From contig NZ_CP036250.1 of the NCBI RefSeq assembly GCF_004300825.1, forward strand, positions 2,987,001 to 3,051,000: a stretch of 64,000 nucleotides of DNA. Reading direction: 5' to 3'. The position numbers were made by a program, and so were the translations under genes. Below, piece by piece: positions 18,497 to 26,034 of the stretch. Under the pieces are notes generated by a model that was not told the DNA's origin, made no database searches, and saw only the letters and a program-made list of their open reading frames with translations. Every line of letters begins with the position of its first letter. The stretch's first letter is position 1. This DNA is from Egicoccus halophilus (GTDB lineage: Bacteria; Actinomycetota; Nitriliruptoria; Nitriliruptorales; Nitriliruptoraceae).

Positions 18497-19000
18497 TCAG
18501 ACCGTGACCCACGCGGTCTCGACGGCCTGCCCCAGGTGCGGCCAGGCACACCGCAGGCTCAGCGGCCCGGGCTCGACCTCCAGGGTGAAGCGTCCGAGGT
18601 CGTCGGTCTGTGCGGTCCGCTCCCCCGCGGGTTGACGGATGGTGAGCTGTGCCGTCGCCGAGGGCAGGCACTGACCGACCAGGCGGCGGCGGGGGCCGGT
18701 GACCTCGATCTCGAGCTCCACCTCGGCGATCCCGGCCGCGAAGCTCAGCTGCCGGACGCGACCGTGCGCCCCGCCGCGCACCCCGACGGGCTCGGCCTCC
18801 ACCGCCGAGTCGTGCACGAGCTCGGCCAGGGCCGCGTCCAGCCGCAACCAGGCCAACGACGAACGGGCCGCCAGCACGGCCTCCGGCGGCACGGGATCGA
18901 ACTGCGCCGCCAGATCGGTGAGCTCGGCGAGCAGCAGTTCGTCCAGGTCGTCGGCGGCAACGTCCGGCGGGACGTCCCCAGGCAGTCGATTCTCGTCCAC
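18497..19000 (-). CDS. Small helical plus beta-sandwich protein of the CHAT-sigma module
   Basis: 167 residues, no signal peptide or membrane segment. The N-terminal about 65 residues are acidic and helical (DLDELLLAELTDLAAQFDPVPPEAVLAARSSLAWLRLDAALAELVHDS). Residues about 75-165 form alternating beta strands (RQLSFAAGIAEVELEIEV; RFTLEVEPGPLSLRC), resembling a carboxypeptidase-regulatory/transthyretin-like sandwich. I recall similar proteins beside sigma and CHAT genes in other actinobacteria, but I have no searched evidence. GTG 19000 follows GCAGGAGG, 13 bp after the sigma stop. By position it could be an anti-sigma factor or protease substrate; this is inference. Confidence 0.75.
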   Translation of the reverse strand: MDENRLPGDVPPDVAADDLDELLLAELTDLAAQFDPVPPEAVLAARSSLAWLRLDAALAELVHDSAVEAEPVGVRGGAHGRVRQLSFAAGIAEVELEIEVTGPRRRLVGQCLPSATAQLTIRQPAGERTAQTDDLGRFTLEVEPGPLSLRCAWPHLGQAVETAWVTV

Positions 19001-19013
19001 GGCGTCCTCCTGC

Positions 19014-19589
19014 CTACCCGGAGTACCGGGTCGAGGGCGTGATACCCCGTGTGCGCAGGTGCTCGCGCAACTGGCCCAGACAGCGTCCGCGGGTGGGGCC
19101 GATGCTGCCGATGGGCATGTCCAACGCCGCACCGACCTCCTCGTAGCTCGGTGTCGGGTCCGCCATCAGCAGCCGCAGCAGACCGCGGCACCGTTCCCCG
19201 AGCTGGTCGAAGGCCGCCCAGACGACGGCGCGCTGCTCGTCGCCGAGCAGGCCGGCGTCGCTGGCGGGCCGGGACTCGTCGGCCAGGTCGAGTTCGTCCG
19301 CGGCGACCGGCCGGGTGCGGTCCGCGGCCCGCAGCAGGCGCAGCGACTCGTGCCGCGCGGTCGTGGCCAACCATCCCCCCACGGCCCGCGGGTCCCGTAG
19401 TCGGTCGAGGTGCTCGACCAGCCGCAGCCAGGTGGTCTGGAACACGTCCTGCGCGTCGGCGTCGCCCAGACGGTGCGCGCGGACCACGGCCCAGACCAGG
19501 CCGGAGTAGCGCGCCACGAGTTCGTCGAAGGCGTCCTGGTCACCGGCCGCCGCGGAACGGACCAGCACCTCGACCGCCGCACGGTCCAT
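19014..19589 (-). CDS. ECF sigma factor of the CHAT module
   Basis: 191 residues. Region 2 spans about residues 15-88, with YSGLVWAVVRAHRLGDADAQDVFQTTWLRL and the -10 recognition segment GGWLATTARHESLRLLR. Region 4 spans about 125-178 (LGERCRGLLRLLM; YEEVGAALDMPIGSIGPTRGRCL). The promoter it reads is unknown. ATG 19589 is chosen as the family start; upstream codons to 19661 lack sigma features. It lies between the CHAT gene (104 bp upstream) and the small 18497-19000 protein (13 bp downstream). No classical zinc-binding anti-sigma protein with HxxxCxxC is present. Confidence 0.93.
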   Translation of the reverse strand: MDRAAVEVLVRSAAAGDQDAFDELVARYSGLVWAVVRAHRLGDADAQDVFQTTWLRLVEHLDRLRDPRAVGGWLATTARHESLRLLRAADRTRPVAADELDLADESRPASDAGLLGDEQRAVVWAAFDQLGERCRGLLRLLMADPTPSYEEVGAALDMPIGSIGPTRGRCLGQLREHLRTRGITPSTRYSG

Positions 19590-19693
19590 CGTGTCCGTCC
19601 TGTCCGGCGTCGAACTGGCCGACGACCGACCGTCGCCAGGGCCTCCGACGCTAGCAAGCACACGCGTCGGGGCCGCAGGCGTCGCGATCCCGC

Positions 19694-22357
19694 TCAGACG
19701 CCACCGCCGTCGCCGAGGACGACGAAGGCGTGCCGCACCGCGCGGTGCGCCGGCTCGGCGTCGTCGGCCGCTTCGATCGACGCGGCCAGGGCCGAGGCCG
19801 CCGTGGTGCCGTTCGCGAGCCGACGGTGCAGGTCGACCATCAGCGCCACCGCCGCCGTGTCGGGGATCTCGAGCACCGGTGCGATCAACGTGCCGACCCC
19901 CAGGCGCAGCAGCGCGCTGCCCAGTCCCAGCACGGCGTCACCGGCGACGGTCGCCGTGGTGGCCGCGTCACAGCTCGACAGCACCAGCGTGCGCGGGACG
20001 GCGGACAGCTTCTCGAGGTCGTAGACGTTGAGCGCCCCGTCGGCCAGGCGCAGGCAGGAGAACAGCGGGTTGTCGGTGCGATAGACGCCGTGCGCGGCGA
20101 CGTGGGCCGTCGTCGCGTCCGCCAGCGCCGCGCCGACCGCGGCCACGGTGGCGTGGGGACCGGTGAGCGCCGTCGTCGCCGGGTGCTCGACCGCCAGGGC
20201 CGCGACCTCCGCGTCGGCGCCGGGCAACTCGGGGCCGGCGACCAGCAGGTCGGGCGTCCCGGGCCTCGCGCAGCCGTCGGTCGCGGCCAGCCAGGCCGCC
20301 GCCGAGGGCACGACCGTCGGCACCGACCGCCCGATCGTCAGCGTCGACCAGGGCAGCCCGTCGAGGGCGCCACACGGCACGATCACGAGCGGCGCGTCGA
20401 GCCGGTCGAGACCGAGCCGTCCGGCGAGGTCCCGGGCCGAGCGGGCCACCGACGCGTCCGCGGCGGCCATGGACGCGGCGCTGGCCCGCCCGCGCGCCAA
20501 CCGTCGTACCGCCGAGCGCATCAGCGCCACGGCGTCGCGGACCTCGGCGGCGGGGCCGAGCACGCGATGGCGGACGCCGGACGGATGCACGGTCAGCTGG
20601 TGCAGGCGTGCGTCGAGTTCGGCGTAGGCGACCAGGACTCGTCCGTCGAGCGTCTGCCGCAGCCGGTCCACGTCGAGCGTCGCGTCGGCCGGCTGCGCAA
20701 CCGACGCGACGGCGTGCCGGTCGACGGCGTGGCTGGTGGTCCGGGCCCGGTCGCGCACGCGCCGCTCCGCACGGGCACGAGCCTCGCGGTACGGACGCGG
20801 GTCACCGCCGCCGCGCGCGGCGTCCCGTTCGGCCCTCTCGAGCCGCCGCAGCTCGGCCAGGAGGTCGGCGAGTACGGGGTCCCCGGGCGGCCGGGGCGCA
20901 ACCGCCACGTCGGCGGCCCGGACCCGGTCCAGGGCACACAGCGCCCGATCGGGGCGGCCGTCCTCGAGTGCCAGCCGGACGCCGAGACGGACCAGGTCGA
21001 CGGTGTGGCGGGCGGCGTGGGCCCGCAGCTCGGCCGAACCGAAGGTGAGCCGCGAGCGGTGCAGCACGTCCACCCCGCGCGCGACGGCGAGCTCGGCGTC
21101 GGCGCGCCGTCCGGACGCGGCCTGCACGAGTGCCGTCGCGTAGCAGTGCTGCGCCCGGGCCAGGGCGGGCAGGTCCCCGTCGACGTCGTCGGTCAGGACG
21201 TCGTCGAGCACGCGACCGGCGAGCGCCGGATCGCCTGCCCGCAGCGCCTGCTCGGCCACCAACAGGCGGGCCGACCGGGCCTCGAGGTGCCATCCGCCGG
21301 CCTGGAGGTCGTCGGCGAGCGCAGCAGCGGTCGACACCTCGACGTGGCCCTCGGCCGCCGAAGCCGCGGCCAGGGTGACGTAGCGCGCCTGCAGCTCCCA
21401 GCCGTCGCGTCGTGCCGCACGGAACGCCCCGCCAGCCCGGCGCGCGTGGTCCGCCGCCGCCGTGTGGTGGTGTGCCAACAGCAGCGTGCGCGCCAGCTGC
21501 AGCTCGGCCTCGGCAGCGTTGGTGCGGTCGTCGCCGGCGGCGAGGACCTCGGCCGCGTCGGCGGCGACCTCCAGCGCCTCCTCGAGCAGGCCGGCGTCGG
21601 CGAGCACGTCGGCGCGGTCGAGGGCGATGCAGGCGCGCATGGCCGAGGTGGCGAACTGCTCGTCGTCGAGCAGGTCCTGGGCCTGTTCGAGCAGCGCCAG
21701 GGCGGGCGGGATCTCGCCGCGTCGCGCGGCGACGAAGGCCAGGTTCTGCAGGGCGATCGCGATGCCCGGGGTGGTGCCGAGCTCGCGTGCCAGGGCCAGC
21801 GAGCGCCGCAGGTCGCCCGCCGCCGCCGTCAGGTCGCCCAGGTAGGCGTGCACCACGCCCCGGTTGCCGAGCAGGCGTGCCTCGGCCGCGACGTCGTCGG
21901 CTTCGCGCAGGATCGGTAGTGCCCGGCCGTAGGCGTCGACGGCCTCGTCGAGGCGGCCGAGTCGCTGCAGCAGCAGCCCGCGCTGCATCTCGTTGCGGGC
22001 CGCGTCGGGGCCGGTGAGGTGCTCGGCGGCGAGGGCGGTCGTCGCCAGGGCGGCCTCGGTCTCGCCGAGGTGGAGCAGCACCAGCGCCAGGCTGGAGCGC
22101 ACGAGCGCGGCGGTGCCGAGCGCGCCGAGCCGCTGCGCCCCCTGGGCGGCGGCGTCCAGCTCGCGGCGGGCACCGGGCAGGTCCCCGAGCTCACGCAGGG
22201 CCGCCCCCAGGGCCCAGCGGACCGCGACCGTGCGCGCGTCGTCGCCGGCGGCGTCGCTGAACAGCTCCGCCGCGTCGCGGCGGAACCCCACCGGGTCGGC
22301 GAGCGCGACGTCGACCAGGTCGCGGAAGGCCGTGTCGGCCGCATGCAGCGTCCCCAT
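19694..22357 (-). CDS. TPR-CHAT protease
   Basis: 887 residues, cytoplasmic. About residues 20-480 are tandem helical repeats of TPR type (for example GDLPGARRELDAAAQGAQRLG; GRLDEAVDAYGRALPILREA). About 500-600 is a linker rich in Arg and Ala. The CHAT (caspase-like) domain is at about 620-887, with catalytic His756 in HVAAHGVYRTDNPLFSCL and Cys796 in LVLSSCDAATT, 40 residues apart as expected. TPR-CHAT proteins are proteases whose sensor repeats or partners control cleavage. It is the first gene of a minus-strand unit with an ECF sigma factor and a small protein, and is divergent from an S8 protease gene 70 bp away. A -10-like TACTCT lies 6 nt before ATG 22357, suggesting a leaderless mRNA. 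Confidence 0.92.
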   Translation of the reverse strand: MGTLHAADTAFRDLVDVALADPVGFRRDAAELFSDAAGDDARTVAVRWALGAALRELGDLPGARRELDAAAQGAQRLGALGTAALVRSSLALVLLHLGETEAALATTALAAEHLTGPDAARNEMQRGLLLQRLGRLDEAVDAYGRALPILREADDVAAEARLLGNRGVVHAYLGDLTAAAGDLRRSLALARELGTTPGIAIALQNLAFVAARRGEIPPALALLEQAQDLLDDEQFATSAMRACIALDRADVLADAGLLEEALEVAADAAEVLAAGDDRTNAAEAELQLARTLLLAHHHTAAADHARRAGGAFRAARRDGWELQARYVTLAAASAAEGHVEVSTAAALADDLQAGGWHLEARSARLLVAEQALRAGDPALAGRVLDDVLTDDVDGDLPALARAQHCYATALVQAASGRRADAELAVARGVDVLHRSRLTFGSAELRAHAARHTVDLVRLGVRLALEDGRPDRALCALDRVRAADVAVAPRPPGDPVLADLLAELRRLERAERDAARGGGDPRPYREARARAERRVRDRARTTSHAVDRHAVASVAQPADATLDVDRLRQTLDGRVLVAYAELDARLHQLTVHPSGVRHRVLGPAAEVRDAVALMRSAVRRLARGRASAASMAAADASVARSARDLAGRLGLDRLDAPLVIVPCGALDGLPWSTLTIGRSVPTVVPSAAAWLAATDGCARPGTPDLLVAGPELPGADAEVAALAVEHPATTALTGPHATVAAVGAALADATTAHVAAHGVYRTDNPLFSCLRLADGALNVYDLEKLSAVPRTLVLSSCDAATTATVAGDAVLGLGSALLRLGVGTLIAPVLEIPDTAAVALMVDLHRRLANGTTAASALAASIEAADDAEPAHRAVRHAFVVLGDGGGV

Positions 22358-22427
22358 GCTGGCAGAGTAGGGGTTCGGGTCGGGGGCCGGCACAGGATCG
22401 GGGGCCGGCACGACATCAGGAGCGAGC
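22358..22427. promoter_or_regulatory. Divergent control region between CHAT and S8 protease genes
   Basis: 70 bp separating two divergent starts. On the minus strand TACTCT (complement of 22364-22369) ends 6 nt before the CHAT ATG. Two identical 14-bp direct repeats, TCGGGGGCCGGCAC, lie at 22380-22393 and 22398-22411, an 18-bp period. CAGGAGCGAGC just before ATG 22428 serves as ribosome binding site for the S8 gene. The repeats could be a regulator or sigma-factor site shared by both genes. Confidence 0.5.
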
Positions 22428-23828
22428 ATGACCGACGGCGACGGACCGGGAACGAGCGACGACGACGGCGTGGTGTCGCTCGCGCGGGAGTTCGCCGAGC
22501 GCGGCATCGAGTTGGCCGGCGGCCGGAACCCCTTCGCCTACCGCCGGGGGCAGGTGCTGCTGCGCGCCTCGGACGTCCGCGCCGCGGACCGCAGTCCCGC
22601 CTTCCGCCGGGCCCGGGAGGTGCGTGACGCCGAACCGCTGGCGGCCTGCGACGGGGAGGTGGTGTGCGTCCACGTGCAGGCGGCGAAGGACGCCTCCGGC
22701 GAGTTGCGCTCGCGCGGCGTGCTTGCGCACCTCAACCACGTGCTGTTCACCGCGAACGGACCGGGACTGACCGCCAACCCCGGCTACCAGGGCAACCCCG
22801 GGTACCAGGGCAACCCCGGCTACCAGGGCAACCCCGGGTACCAGGGCAACCCCGGCTACCAGGGCAACCCCGGGTACCAGGGCAATCCGGGAGGCAGGCC
22901 GTTGGCGTCGACGGCGACGCCGGCCACGCCGTTGCCGGCCTGGGAGCGGCTCGGCGACGGCGGCGGACCGCGGATCGCGGTGCTCGACACCGGCCTGCAG
23001 ACCGACGGCGAGCACGACGGGGCACACGAGGTGGCCGGGACGACCCGCACCGTCCGGCACGCCGCGTTGCGCGAGCACGTGCCGCTGCCCGAGCGGTGGC
23101 GGATGACGCCGCTCGCCGACGACCTGCGTTGCGACGAGGACCACGCCGACGAGAACGACGACGGCTTCCTCGACCGGGCCGCCGGTCACGGCACGTTCAT
23201 CGCGGGGATCGCCGCCCGGCTCGTGCCGGGCGCCGAGGTCCGGTGCGAGGGGGCGATGTCGTCGTTCGGGGACGGCGACGACGCCACCCTCGCGGCCGCG
23301 CTCGGTGAGATCTTCGACCGGGGACGTCCCTGCCTGGTGAACCTGTCCTTCGGCGGCTACAGCGAGCACGACGAGGTGCCGCTGGCCATGGAGGCCATCC
23401 TGCGGCGCCACGTGCGACGCCACGACGAGACCGTGCTGGTCGCCTCGGCGGGCAACGACGCCACCTGCCGGCCGAGCTGGCCGGCCGCCTTCGCCGACGT
23501 CATCGCGGTCGCGGCGCTGCAGCCCGGCGGACTTCCGGCCGGGTTCACCAACTGGGGCCACTGGGTCGACGCCTGCGCACCCGGCGTCGACGTGACCAGC
23601 ACGTTCCTGTACCACGACGGCGTCGAGGTGGCCGGGACGGTCGCCGAGCACTTCACGGGCTGGGCGACCTGGTCGGGGACCTCGTTCGCGGCGCCGAAGG
23701 TCGCCGCGGCCATCGCGCGGGACATGGTGGTCACCGGCGCGTCCCCCCGCGAAGCGGCCCACCGGGTCGTGCGGGCGCACGGGCTGTACCGGCTGCCCAA
23801 CCTCGGGACGGTCGTGAACCTGGTGTGA
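22428..23828 (+). CDS. Cytoplasmic-type S8 (subtilisin-like) serine protease with NPGYQG repeats
   Basis: 466 residues. An N-terminal about 110-residue domain (NPFAYRRGQVLLRASD... LAHLNHVLFTANG) precedes six perfect NPGYQG hexapeptides (residues 117-152). The S8 domain then runs to the end. The catalytic set is complete: Asp187 in IAVLDTGL, His254 in GHGTFIAG, Asn343 in VASAGND and Ser419 in WSGTSFAAPK. No signal peptide, membrane segment or cell-wall anchor is visible, so it is probably intracellular, unusual for subtilases. It is divergent from the TPR-CHAT gene with only 70 bp between. A two-protease signalling or suicide pathway is an attractive but untested reading. Confidence 0.92.
   Translation: MTDGDGPGTSDDDGVVSLAREFAERGIELAGGRNPFAYRRGQVLLRASDVRAADRSPAFRRAREVRDAEPLAACDGEVVCVHVQAAKDASGELRSRGVLAHLNHVLFTANGPGLTANPGYQGNPGYQGNPGYQGNPGYQGNPGYQGNPGYQGNPGGRPLASTATPATPLPAWERLGDGGGPRIAVLDTGLQTDGEHDGAHEVAGTTRTVRHAALREHVPLPERWRMTPLADDLRCDEDHADENDDGFLDRAAGHGTFIAGIAARLVPGAEVRCEGAMSSFGDGDDATLAAALGEIFDRGRPCLVNLSFGGYSEHDEVPLAMEAILRRHVRRHDETVLVASAGNDATCRPSWPAAFADVIAVAALQPGGLPAGFTNWGHWVDACAPGVDVTSTFLYHDGVEVAGTVAEHFTGWATWSGTSFAAPKVAAAIARDMVVTGASPREAAHRVVRAHGLYRLPNLGTVVNLV
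22776..22883 (+). repeat. Six in-frame 18-bp repeats encoding NPGYQG
   Basis: Six 18-bp units encode NPGYQG, followed by a partial NPGG. The third codon alternates GGC/GGG strictly from unit to unit, so at DNA level it is a 36-bp unit repeated three times. This suggests expansion by duplication of a two-hexapeptide block and possible copy-number variation between strains. Confidence 0.95.
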
Positions 23829-23835
23829 GCCCGGG

Positions 23836-24831
23836 TCAGCGGCGGTCGGCGGACGGGCCGGCCGCCGCACGCAGGGCCGCGATGACGCGCAGGTTCGCGA
23901 CGCCGTTGGCGCCGGAGGTCGGGACCGGGGCGCCGTCGAGCACCGCGGCCGCGAACGCGTCGCCCTGGAGGCCGTACTGGTCGGCGGGCGGGACCTCGAG
24001 GACCTGCGGCGGCTCGTGCGGTCCGGTGTCGGACACCAGGAGCCGGGTCGGGGCGTCGGGGCGGGCGTTGAACGGCAGCTCGACGGTCAGGGTCGCCTCG
24101 CTGCCGACCAGGTGCACCCACTGGTCGTTGGCCGAGCGCGTGGAGCAGGTGAAGCTCGCGTGGCGGTCACCGGGGAAGGCGAGCAGCCCGGTCGCCAGGA
24201 CGTCGGTGCCGAACTCGGGGTCGGTGCGGATCGCGCCCTCGACCCGTTCGGGCTCGTCGGCGAGCAACCAGCGCGACACGTCGATGCAGTAGCAGCCGAT
24301 GTCCATCAGCCCGCCACCGCCGTAGGCGGCGACGTTGCGGATGTTGGCCGGGTCCGGGTTGTCGTAGCTGAACGCGCTCTGCACCCAGCGCAGCTCCCCG
24401 AGCCGGCCCTCGTCGAGCAGTTCGCGCACGCGCGACCACTGCGGGTGCGAGCGGTACATGAACGCCTCGACGAAGACCACGCCGGCGCGTTCGCAGGCGT
24501 CGACCATCGTCCGGGCCTCGTCGGCGTCGAGCGCCAGCGGCTTCTCGCACAGCACGTGCTTGCCGGCCTCGGCCGCCGCGACGGTCAGCGGGGCGTGCAG
24601 GTGGTTGGGCAGCGGGTTGTAGACCGCGTCGACACCGGTGTCGGCGAGCAGATCCTCGTAGCTGCCGTGGACGGTGCCGATGCCGAGCGGCTGCGCGGCG
24701 GCGCGGGCCCGGTCGAGGTCGCGCGAGGCGATGGCGACGACCTCGCAGCGCTCGCTGCCCTGCAGCCCGGGGATCACCTTCTCGACGGCGATCCTGGCCG
24801 TGGACAACACCCCGATGCGCAGCTTCCGCAC
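23836..24831 (-). CDS. Gfo/Idh/MocA family oxidoreductase
   Basis: 331 residues. An N-terminal Rossmann domain (LRIGVLSTARIAVEKVIPGL), the conserved EKP in GKHVLCEKPLALDADEA and the C-terminal alpha/beta dimer domain are all present. Family members oxidise or reduce sugars and related compounds with NAD(P). The sequence resembles trans-dihydrodiol/sugar dehydrogenase-like members (EAFMYRSHPQW), but the substrate is not assigned. GTG 24831 is chosen because GAGGAG lies 7 nt upstream; the GTG two codons earlier is too close. Convergent with the S8 gene, 7 bp between stops. Confidence 0.88.
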   Translation of the reverse strand: MRKLRIGVLSTARIAVEKVIPGLQGSERCEVVAIASRDLDRARAAAQPLGIGTVHGSYEDLLADTGVDAVYNPLPNHLHAPLTVAAAEAGKHVLCEKPLALDADEARTMVDACERAGVVFVEAFMYRSHPQWSRVRELLDEGRLGELRWVQSAFSYDNPDPANIRNVAAYGGGGLMDIGCYCIDVSRWLLADEPERVEGAIRTDPEFGTDVLATGLLAFPGDRHASFTCSTRSANDQWVHLVGSEATLTVELPFNARPDAPTRLLVSDTGPHEPPQVLEVPPADQYGLQGDAFAAAVLDGAPVPTSGANGVANLRVIAALRAAAGPSADRR

Positions 24832-24862
24832 CCGCACGCTCCTCGCTGGACGAGGCGCGACC

Positions 24863-26029
24863 CTAACCGCCGGCCGCGACGTGCTCGGCCAGTCGCACGA
24901 ACCGCTCGGGCCAGGCGCCGTCGCCGTAGGCGTCACCGAGCCGGACGACGACGAGGTCGAGCTCCGGCGCGACGTAGACGTACTGCCCGAAGTTGCCGAC
25001 CGCCATCGCGTGCCCGTCGGGCAGCGGGGCGCCGTCGAAGGTGCCGGTCCACCAGTGCAGGCCGTAGGCCGGGTTCGGGCCGGTGTCCGCTCCCCGTGAC
25101 ATCGCCCGCGCGACCCAGCCCTCGGGCAGGACCTGCCGGTCCCCGACGCGGCCGTCCGCGGCGAACAGCAGCCCGAAGCGGGCGTAGTCGCGTGGGACGG
25201 CGTTGAGACCACTCTCCATCTTCTCGAACCCGCTGCGGGTCGAGTCGAGGCTCAAGCCCGCGTCGGCCTCCGCGCCCATCGGCTGCCACAGCCGCTCGGC
25301 GAGCAGGTCCGACACCCGCTGGCCGGTGGCCCGCTCCAGCACGAGCCCCTCGAGCAGCAGGTTGTAGTTGTTGTAGAGGAACCGCTCCCCCGGCGGGCCG
25401 GTCACCTGCGCGTCCAGCGCGACCGCGCGCAGGTCGGTGCCGTAGTAGGTCCGCGCGTCGTCGCTGAACGGCGTCCCGCGCTCCTCGTAGCGCAGGCCGC
25501 TCGACATGGTCAGCAGGTGCCGGACGGTGATGCGGGCGAAACGCGGATCGCGCTCGAGCAGTTCGGGCACGTGGTCGGTCACCGGCTGGTCGAGCGAGGT
25601 GATCGCGCCGTCGGCGACCGCCAGGCCGACCAGCGTCGAGACCACCGACTTCACGCTCGAGAACGACGTCCGCTGGGTGTCGGGTCCGGTGTCGCCGAGG
25701 TAGGTCTCCACCCGCAGGCGGCCGTCGTGCACGACCAGCAGCGCGGCGGTCGAGGTCGCCGCGAGCACGGCGGACGGGTCGTCGACGCCCCACGCCTCGG
25801 CGAGGTCGAGCGCGGGTCCCGGCGGCAGGGCGCGCGGCGTGTCGCCGGCGGGGACCACCCGGGCCGGGAAGCGGTGCAGGTCACCGGTGTCGGCCTCGAG
25901 CCAGGCGATCGCCCGCGAGGCGCCGTAGCGGTCGGTCGTCGCCCACGCCCCGGCGTAGGTCGTCGCGAGCGCGACGACGAGCGCCAGGGCCACCCGGCGC
26001 CACGTCCGTCGCCTCGTCCGGCGACCCAC
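24863..26029 (-). CDS. Beta-lactamase-fold serine hydrolase (6-aminohexanoate-dimer hydrolase-like)
   Basis: 388 residues. An N-terminal hydrophobic segment (about 12-30, VALALVVALATTYAGAWA) acts as signal peptide or anchor. The class C beta-lactamase/esterase fold follows, with the nucleophile and general base in SFSSVKSVVS (S-x-x-K) and the second motif Tyr in LYNNYNLLL (Y-x-N). The segment TMSSGLRYEE is typical of the NylB-like group. It probably acts outside the membrane on an ester, amide or peptide. It begins 5 bp after the stop of the D-amino-acid PLP enzyme gene, so the two are likely co-transcribed. Confidence 0.88.
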   Translation of the reverse strand: MGRRTRRRTWRRVALALVVALATTYAGAWATTDRYGASRAIAWLEADTGDLHRFPARVVPAGDTPRALPPGPALDLAEAWGVDDPSAVLAATSTAALLVVHDGRLRVETYLGDTGPDTQRTSFSSVKSVVSTLVGLAVADGAITSLDQPVTDHVPELLERDPRFARITVRHLLTMSSGLRYEERGTPFSDDARTYYGTDLRAVALDAQVTGPPGERFLYNNYNLLLEGLVLERATGQRVSDLLAERLWQPMGAEADAGLSLDSTRSGFEKMESGLNAVPRDYARFGLLFAADGRVGDRQVLPEGWVARAMSRGADTGPNPAYGLHWWTGTFDGAPLPDGHAMAVGNFGQYVYVAPELDLVVVRLGDAYGDGAWPERFVRLAEHVAAGG

Positions 26030-26034
26030 CGCGG

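Noticed and set aside
22776-22883. CRISPR-like look of the 36-bp repeats
   Set aside because: The repeats are contiguous, in frame and encode NPGYQG; there are no spacers and no cas genes.
18497-23828. A true type III-E CRISPR system
   Set aside because: TPR-CHAT and an ECF sigma factor are present, but no Cas7-11/gRAMP, Cas1/2 or repeat array is seen in the window. Only the logic is compared.
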